Origin: Flavobacteriaceae bacterium UBA4439
GTDB lineage: Bacteria > Bacteroidota > Bacteroidia > Flavobacteriales > Flavobacteriaceae
Reading direction: 5' to 3'
DNA: 9,396 bases
Assembly: GCA_002390455.1 (NCBI GenBank)
Contig: DGPN01000032.1
Span: 7,738 to 17,133, forward strand
A program made the position numbers and the translations under genes. The notes beneath the pieces were generated by a model, which was not told the origin of the DNA, did no database searches, and saw only the letters and a program-made list of their open reading frames with translations. Positions 6,188 through 9,396 of the stretch are shown here, piece after piece; position 1 is the first letter of the stretch; the number at the start of each line of letters is the position of its first letter.

Positions 6188-6792
6188 AACTAAAAGTTTG
6201 CGGCATGCGCGCACCAGACAATATCGCAGCACTATCGGATTTGGCACCAGACTATATGGGCTTTATCTTTTGGGAAAACTCCAAAAGGTTTGTGAACAAC
6301 CCCACCCCGGATTTACCGGCCTCCATCAAAAAAACGGGGGTATTTGTCGATGCTTCCCCAGCATATATCACAGATATGGTAAAACATCACCAACTCCAAG
6401 CCGTTCAACTCCACGGAGAGGAAAGCCCCAATTTTTGCCAAAAACTCAACGCTTTGGGGCTGGAAATCATCAAAGCATTTGCGGTTGACGCTTCCTTTGA
6501 TTTTTCAGTTTTGGAGGCCTACGAAACCGTTTGTAATTATTTTTTATTCGACACCAAAGGGCCATTGCCAGGGGGCAATGGCAATCGTTTTGACTGGTCG
6601 GTATTGCGGAACTATCCTTCGGCAAAACCCTTTTTTCTAAGCGGTGGTATCGGCCCCGGAGACCAAAACGCAATCGCATCGATAATTAACTTAAATTTGC
6701 CTCTTTATGCCATCGACATCAACAGCCAATTTGAAATCGAACCAGGGCTAAAAAACATTGAAATTATAAAGCAATTTAAAGCAACACTATAA
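6184..6792 (+). CDS. trpF: phosphoribosylanthranilate isomerase (GTG start)
   Basis: TrpF carries out the Amadori rearrangement of phosphoribosylanthranilate to CdRP. The 202-residue barrel has the catalytic base Cys6 in KVCGMR (4-9), GFIFWENSKRF (26-36), the strand end VQLHGEE (74-80), the catalytic acid Asp123 in FLFDTKGPLPGGNGNRFDW (120-138), and LSGGIGPGD (152-160). The start is GTG at 6184, overlapping the trpC stop as GTGA. An internal ATG at codon 8 would delete the catalytic cysteine, so GTG is the functional start. The gene ends 1 nt before trpB. Its coding sequence contains a strong perfect inverted repeat at 6561-6582, listed separately. Confidence 0.95.
   Translation: MKLKVCGMRAPDNIAALSDLAPDYMGFIFWENSKRFVNNPTPDLPASIKKTGVFVDASPAYITDMVKHHQLQAVQLHGEESPNFCQKLNALGLEIIKAFAVDASFDFSVLEAYETVCNYFLFDTKGPLPGGNGNRFDWSVLRNYPSAKPFFLSGGIGPGDQNAIASIINLNLPLYAIDINSQFEIEPGLKNIEIIKQFKATL
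6561..6582. repeat. perfect 9-bp inverted repeat inside trpF
   Basis: GCCATTGCC (6561-6569) and GGCAATGGC (6574-6582) are exact reverse complements separated by AGGG. In RNA this is a stable 9-bp hairpin with a 4-nt loop. It encodes part of the PLPGGNGN segment of TrpF, so protein constraint may explain part of it. It is followed by only four T after a gap, so it does not look like a terminator. Confidence 0.7.
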
Positions 6793-6793
6793 A

Positions 6794-7975
6794 ATGAAGT
6801 ATCAGGTAGATGAAAAGGGATTTTACGGAGATTTTGGTGGGGCATTCATCCCCGAGATGCTCTATCCCAATGTGGAAGAACTGAGAAAAAACTACATTCA
6901 GATCAGTGATTCGGAATCCTTTCAAAAGGAATTTCAATCGTTGCTCATTGACTATGTCGGTCGTCCGACGCCTCTGTATTTTGCAGAGCGTTTATCGGAA
7001 AAATACAACACTAAGATCTACCTCAAAAGAGAGGATTTGTGTCATACTGGAGCGCACAAGATCAACAACACCATTGGGCAAATTTTAATGGCCCAACGCT
7101 TGGGTAAAAACCGGATCATTGCTGAAACAGGAGCAGGTCAGCACGGTGTGGCCACAGCTACGGTCTGTGCCTTGATGGGCATCCAATGCATTGTTTATAT
7201 GGGAGCGCTGGACATCAAACGTCAAGCCCCCAATGTGGCCAGGATGAAGATGCTGGGCGCAGAGGTCAGGGCCGCCCAATCGGGAAGTAAAACTCTAAAA
7301 GATGCCACCAATGAAGCCATACGCGACTGGATCAACAACCCAGTGGATACCCACTACATCATCGGCTCAGTAGTAGGGCCTCATCCTTATCCCGATATGG
7401 TCGCTCGATTTCAATCGGTAATCAGTGCTGAAACTCAAGCGCAATTGTTGGAAAAAGAAGGTCGGGATTATCCCGATCATGTGGTGGCCTGCGTGGGTGG
7501 AGGCAGCAATGCTGCTGGACTTTATTACCACTTTTTGGAAAATCCACAGGTCAATATCATCGCAGTAGAGGCAGCGGGAAAAGGCATCGACTCAGGAGCA
7601 AGTGCTGCAACTTCGGCCTTGGGCAAGGAAGGTATCATCCACGGCAGTAAAACCCTGTTGATGCAAACCCCCGATGGGCAAATTACAGAACCTTATTCTA
7701 TCTCTGCTGGACTGGACTATCCTGGTGTAGGACCTATGCACGCGCATCTGTTCCGCAGTCAAAGGGCTGAATTTATTTCCATACCCGATCAGGAGGCTAT
7801 GGATTGGGGCTTGACCCTTTCACAAATGGAGGGCATCATCCCCGCCATAGAAACGGCTCATGCTTTTGCCATTTTAGATATAAGAAAATTCCTACCTGAA
7901 GATGTTGTTGTTTTTAACTGTTCGGGCAGAGGAGACAAAGATTTAGACACCTATATCGACCATTTTAAACTATAA
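6794..7975 (+). CDS. trpB: tryptophan synthase beta chain
   Basis: TrpB is the pyridoxal-phosphate subunit that condenses indole, channelled from TrpA, with L-serine to L-tryptophan. The 393 residues are normal for the TrpB1 type that pairs with TrpA. Key elements are YGDFGGAFIPEML (11-23), the Schiff-base lysine Lys89 in HTGAHKINN (84-92), the catalytic Glu111 in AETGAGQHG (110-118), the COMM-region GALDIKRQAPNVARMKMLGAEV, GPHPYP (195-200), the phosphate-binding GGGSNA (235-240), and Ser378 in NCSGRGDKD, which contacts the cofactor ring. It starts 1 nt after trpF and shares one base with the trpA start (TAATG), so equal synthesis of the two subunits by coupling is likely. Confidence 0.98.
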   Translation: MKYQVDEKGFYGDFGGAFIPEMLYPNVEELRKNYIQISDSESFQKEFQSLLIDYVGRPTPLYFAERLSEKYNTKIYLKREDLCHTGAHKINNTIGQILMAQRLGKNRIIAETGAGQHGVATATVCALMGIQCIVYMGALDIKRQAPNVARMKMLGAEVRAAQSGSKTLKDATNEAIRDWINNPVDTHYIIGSVVGPHPYPDMVARFQSVISAETQAQLLEKEGRDYPDHVVACVGGGSNAAGLYYHFLENPQVNIIAVEAAGKGIDSGASAATSALGKEGIIHGSKTLLMQTPDGQITEPYSISAGLDYPGVGPMHAHLFRSQRAEFISIPDQEAMDWGLTLSQMEGIIPAIETAHAFAILDIRKFLPEDVVVFNCSGRGDKDLDTYIDHFKL

Positions 7976-8736
7976 TGAACCGCATAGACCAAACTTTCCA
8001 AAAAAACGAAAAATTACTCTCCATTTATTTCTCGGCTGGGCATCCTGAACTGGAGGATACTGTCCCCATACTTCGGGCTTTGCAAGACAGCGGAGTAGAT
8101 ATGGTAGAAATTGGATTGCCCTTTAGTGATCCCTTGGCCGATGGCCCTACCATTCAAGAAAGCTCCACCCGTGCCCTTCGTAATGGTATGAGTACCGAAA
8201 AACTATTTCAACAGTTGGAAAACATACGGGAAAACATTCATATTCCCTTGGTGTTGATGGGCTATTTCAATCCCATGATGCAATATGGAATCGAGCGTTT
8301 TTGCCAAAAATGCCAAGCCATTGGCATTGACGGCTTGATCATTCCCGACCTTCCCGTTGATCTTTACCACCTCCACTACAAAGAACTTTTTGACCAATAC
8401 AATTTGTACAATATGTTTTTGATCAGTCCCCAAACGTCAGAAGAACGTATTCGCTATATCGACAGTGTCTCCAGTGGTTTCATTTATATGGTCAGTAGTG
8501 CCAGTGTAACCGGTGCCCAAAGCACGTTTGGAAATACCCAAGAGGCCTATTTTAGGCGTATTGCAGAAATGCAACTCCATACGCCACAAGTGGTTGGCTT
8601 TGGAATTAGCAATGCAGAAACCTATAGGGCCGCCACCCGTTTCAGTCGTGGAGCAATTATTGGATCGGCATTCATTAAGTTTTTGGGGGAAAAGGGGGTA
8701 GATGCCATTCCCGATTTTATTAAAAGTATTCGTTAA
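7975..8736 (+). CDS. trpA: tryptophan synthase alpha chain
   Basis: TrpA cleaves indole-3-glycerol phosphate to indole and glyceraldehyde 3-phosphate and feeds indole through the tunnel into TrpB. The 253-residue TIM barrel shows YFSAGHP (18-24), the catalytic Glu45 in VEIGLPFSDPLADGP and catalytic Asp56 in the same segment, PLVLMGYFNPMMQYG, GLIIPDLPVD, the flexible loop 6 VSSASVTGAQ, and the phosphate-binding GFGISNAET and GAIIGSAFIKF segments. It is the last gene of the operon, overlapping trpB by one base. A weak intrinsic terminator overlaps its stop codon. Confidence 0.97.
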   Translation: MNRIDQTFQKNEKLLSIYFSAGHPELEDTVPILRALQDSGVDMVEIGLPFSDPLADGPTIQESSTRALRNGMSTEKLFQQLENIRENIHIPLVLMGYFNPMMQYGIERFCQKCQAIGIDGLIIPDLPVDLYHLHYKELFDQYNLYNMFLISPQTSEERIRYIDSVSSGFIYMVSSASVTGAQSTFGNTQEAYFRRIAEMQLHTPQVVGFGISNAETYRAATRFSRGAIIGSAFIKFLGEKGVDAIPDFIKSIR

Positions 8737-8755
8737 AAAAGACACCCTTTTTTAA
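8733..8755 (+). terminator. weak A/T-rich terminator after trpA
   Basis: AAAAAAG (8735-8741) pairs with CTTTTTT (8747-8753) around the loop ACACC; two flanking T-A pairs (8733-8734 with 8754-8755) extend it to 9 bp. The 3' arm supplies the U-run. The stem has a single G-C pair, so termination may be inefficient. It overlaps the trpA stop at 8734-8736. Confidence 0.5.
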
Positions 8756-8773
8756 AAAATTAATTTCTTCTTT

Positions 8774-8803
8774 TTGACAATAATTTTTGTCAACTATTGT
8801 CAA
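8774..8803. repeat. three TTGACAA/TTGTCAA half-sites
   Basis: TTGACAA (8774-8780) and TTGTCAA (8787-8793) form a perfect 7-bp inverted repeat with a 6-nt spacer, and TTGTCAA occurs again at 8797-8803, giving a direct repeat with 10-nt periodicity, one helical turn. No T-run follows, so it is not a typical terminator. The arrangement resembles a regulator binding site in the spacer upstream of the small open frame at 8891, but no binding protein can be named. Confidence 0.4.
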
Positions 8804-8877
8804 TTTCATCGATAAATAAATGTGTTTTAACCATTTTATCTTCATTTAACTTATAATTATCTTTTACTTATATAAGA

Positions 8878-8885
8878 TATATTTG
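8878..8885 (+). promoter_or_regulatory. candidate -7 promoter element for the small downstream ORF
   Basis: TATATTTG matches TAnnTTTG and is identical to the trp -7 box. It ends 5 nt before the ATG at 8891, so a transcript would be leaderless or nearly so. No TTG lies at the proper -33 distance, which weakens the call in this very AT-rich stretch. Confidence 0.35.
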
Positions 8886-8890
8886 TATTT

Positions 8891-9025
8891 ATGAGCTTCC
8901 CTTTTCATTTATTTGATATTCAAAATGATCCCTACGCTTTTGCCAGTCTGATCCTATTTTCAATATTGATGGCAGGTCTAATTCTCTATTGTTTCTTCCA
9001 AAGAAAGTACACCCTAAATCAATAA
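8891..9025 (+). CDS. hypothetical small single-pass membrane protein
   Basis: An ATG-started frame of 44 codons ending in TAA at 9023-9025. I do not recognise the protein. It has a short polar N-terminus (MSFPFHLFDIQNDPYAFA), one hydrophobic span of about 20 residues (roughly 18-36, rich in Leu, Ile, Phe), and a short basic tail, QRKYTLNQ, so an N-out/C-in single transmembrane topology is likely by the positive-inside rule. Size and layout recall small accessory subunits of membrane complexes such as CcoQ- or KdpF-type proteins, but no partner genes are nearby and no family motif is present. Support is a -7-like box just upstream and the protein-like amphipathic pattern; the frame is short enough to be chance. 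Confidence 0.4.
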   Translation: MSFPFHLFDIQNDPYAFASLILFSILMAGLILYCFFQRKYTLNQ

Positions 9026-9396
9026 CAGCAGAGCAAGTTTACACTTTTCCGAACTTTAGCCCCTATAATTTAACTTCTAATTCTTATAATTCAAGTTTTG
9101 AAGAAATGGTTTCCAACCTCTCTCCGCTATAAATGAGAGCATTTTGGCTTTAACAGATGCGGCAATTTTAGCAATTAATTTCTCTGATTAATACAATAAA
9201 GATTCAGACCGACAGCTTCAACATACTCAAGAACTAAGGGCGGAAATGAGATTAACAAAATAAATTTTCCCTCGCGCTGGCGCAAGTTTTACGCATGTGT
9301 CATTAAGCAGGTGTGTCCACATAAAAAGTGTAATTCAGTGCGAGCTTGAAGCTGGAGCGAACCATAGGGGTTGTCTGCTGGCCATAGTGAACTTAT
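9026..9396. other. no supportable gene; possible degraded sequence
   Basis: This 371-nt stretch has no open frame I can defend on either strand and no tRNA or rRNA signature. Short open runs exist: on the plus strand around 9110-9198, ending in ALTDAAILAINFSD before a stop, and on the minus strand around 9075-9200, including KAKMLSFIAERGWKPF. All are broken by stops or frame changes, as expected of decayed coding sequence or chance. From about 9270 the composition becomes clearly more GC-rich than the AT-rich spacer before it. An imperfect GC palindrome, CTCGCGC-TG-GCGCAAG, lies at 9271-9286, followed by four T. Confidence 0.4.

Noticed and set aside
8774..8793. TTGACAA...TTGTCAA as a second trp terminator
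   Set aside because: The stem is short and AT-rich and no T-run follows; the hairpin at the trpA stop is the better candidate.
9290..9396. Insertion-sequence terminal repeat or tRNA at the right edge
   Set aside because: No matching inverted partner, target duplication, transposase or cloverleaf can be seen within the window.
1..9396. CRISPR array, phage genes, or defence system
   Set aside because: No regularly spaced repeats and no genes of those kinds were found; the window is mainly core biosynthesis.

Overview
The window looks like chromosomal DNA from a member of the Bacteroidota, most likely a flavobacterium-like lineage. Three things point there. A DUF2851 protein, a family found essentially in Bacteroidota, lies at the left edge. 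Several promoters fit the phylum-specific form (TTG, about 19 nt, then TAnnTTTG). The starts of the genes lack Shine-Dalgarno sequences. The assignment rests on motif recognition only; no database search was possible.

Layout. Positions 2-1129 hold two minus-strand genes: a single-domain rhodanese and, downstream of it, a DUF2851 protein that runs off the left edge. A divergent intergenic region (1130-1236) then separates them from a plus-strand pair, a MarR-type repressor and a secreted YceI-family protein (1237-2263). The marR promoter carries a perfect 14-bp palindrome over its -7 element, which suggests autoregulation.

From about 2285 to 8755 lies a complete tryptophan operon in the order trpE-G-D-C-F-B-A. 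The seven genes are separated by at most 3 nt or overlap by 1-4 nt. Together they convert chorismate to L-tryptophan: anthranilate synthase (TrpE with TrpG), phosphoribosyltransferase (TrpD), isomerase (TrpF), indole-glycerol-phosphate synthase (TrpC) and tryptophan synthase (TrpA with TrpB). All catalytic residues looked for are present.

The most interesting element is the trp leader (2285-2436). It contains a promoter, a 14-codon leader peptide with tandem Trp codons (MNYKNNIRSWWNEL), a hairpin over the second Trp codon and stop, an alternative (antiterminator) pairing, and a strong intrinsic terminator ending 11 nt before trpE. This is a full ribosome-mediated attenuator, apparently with a leaderless or almost leaderless leader-peptide mRNA.

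After trpA come a weak A/T-rich terminator, an AT-rich stretch with three TTGACAA-type half-sites, a candidate 44-residue single-pass membrane protein (8891-9025), and about 370 nt with no gene I can support. The last 120 nt or so are more GC-rich and may be the edge of another element.
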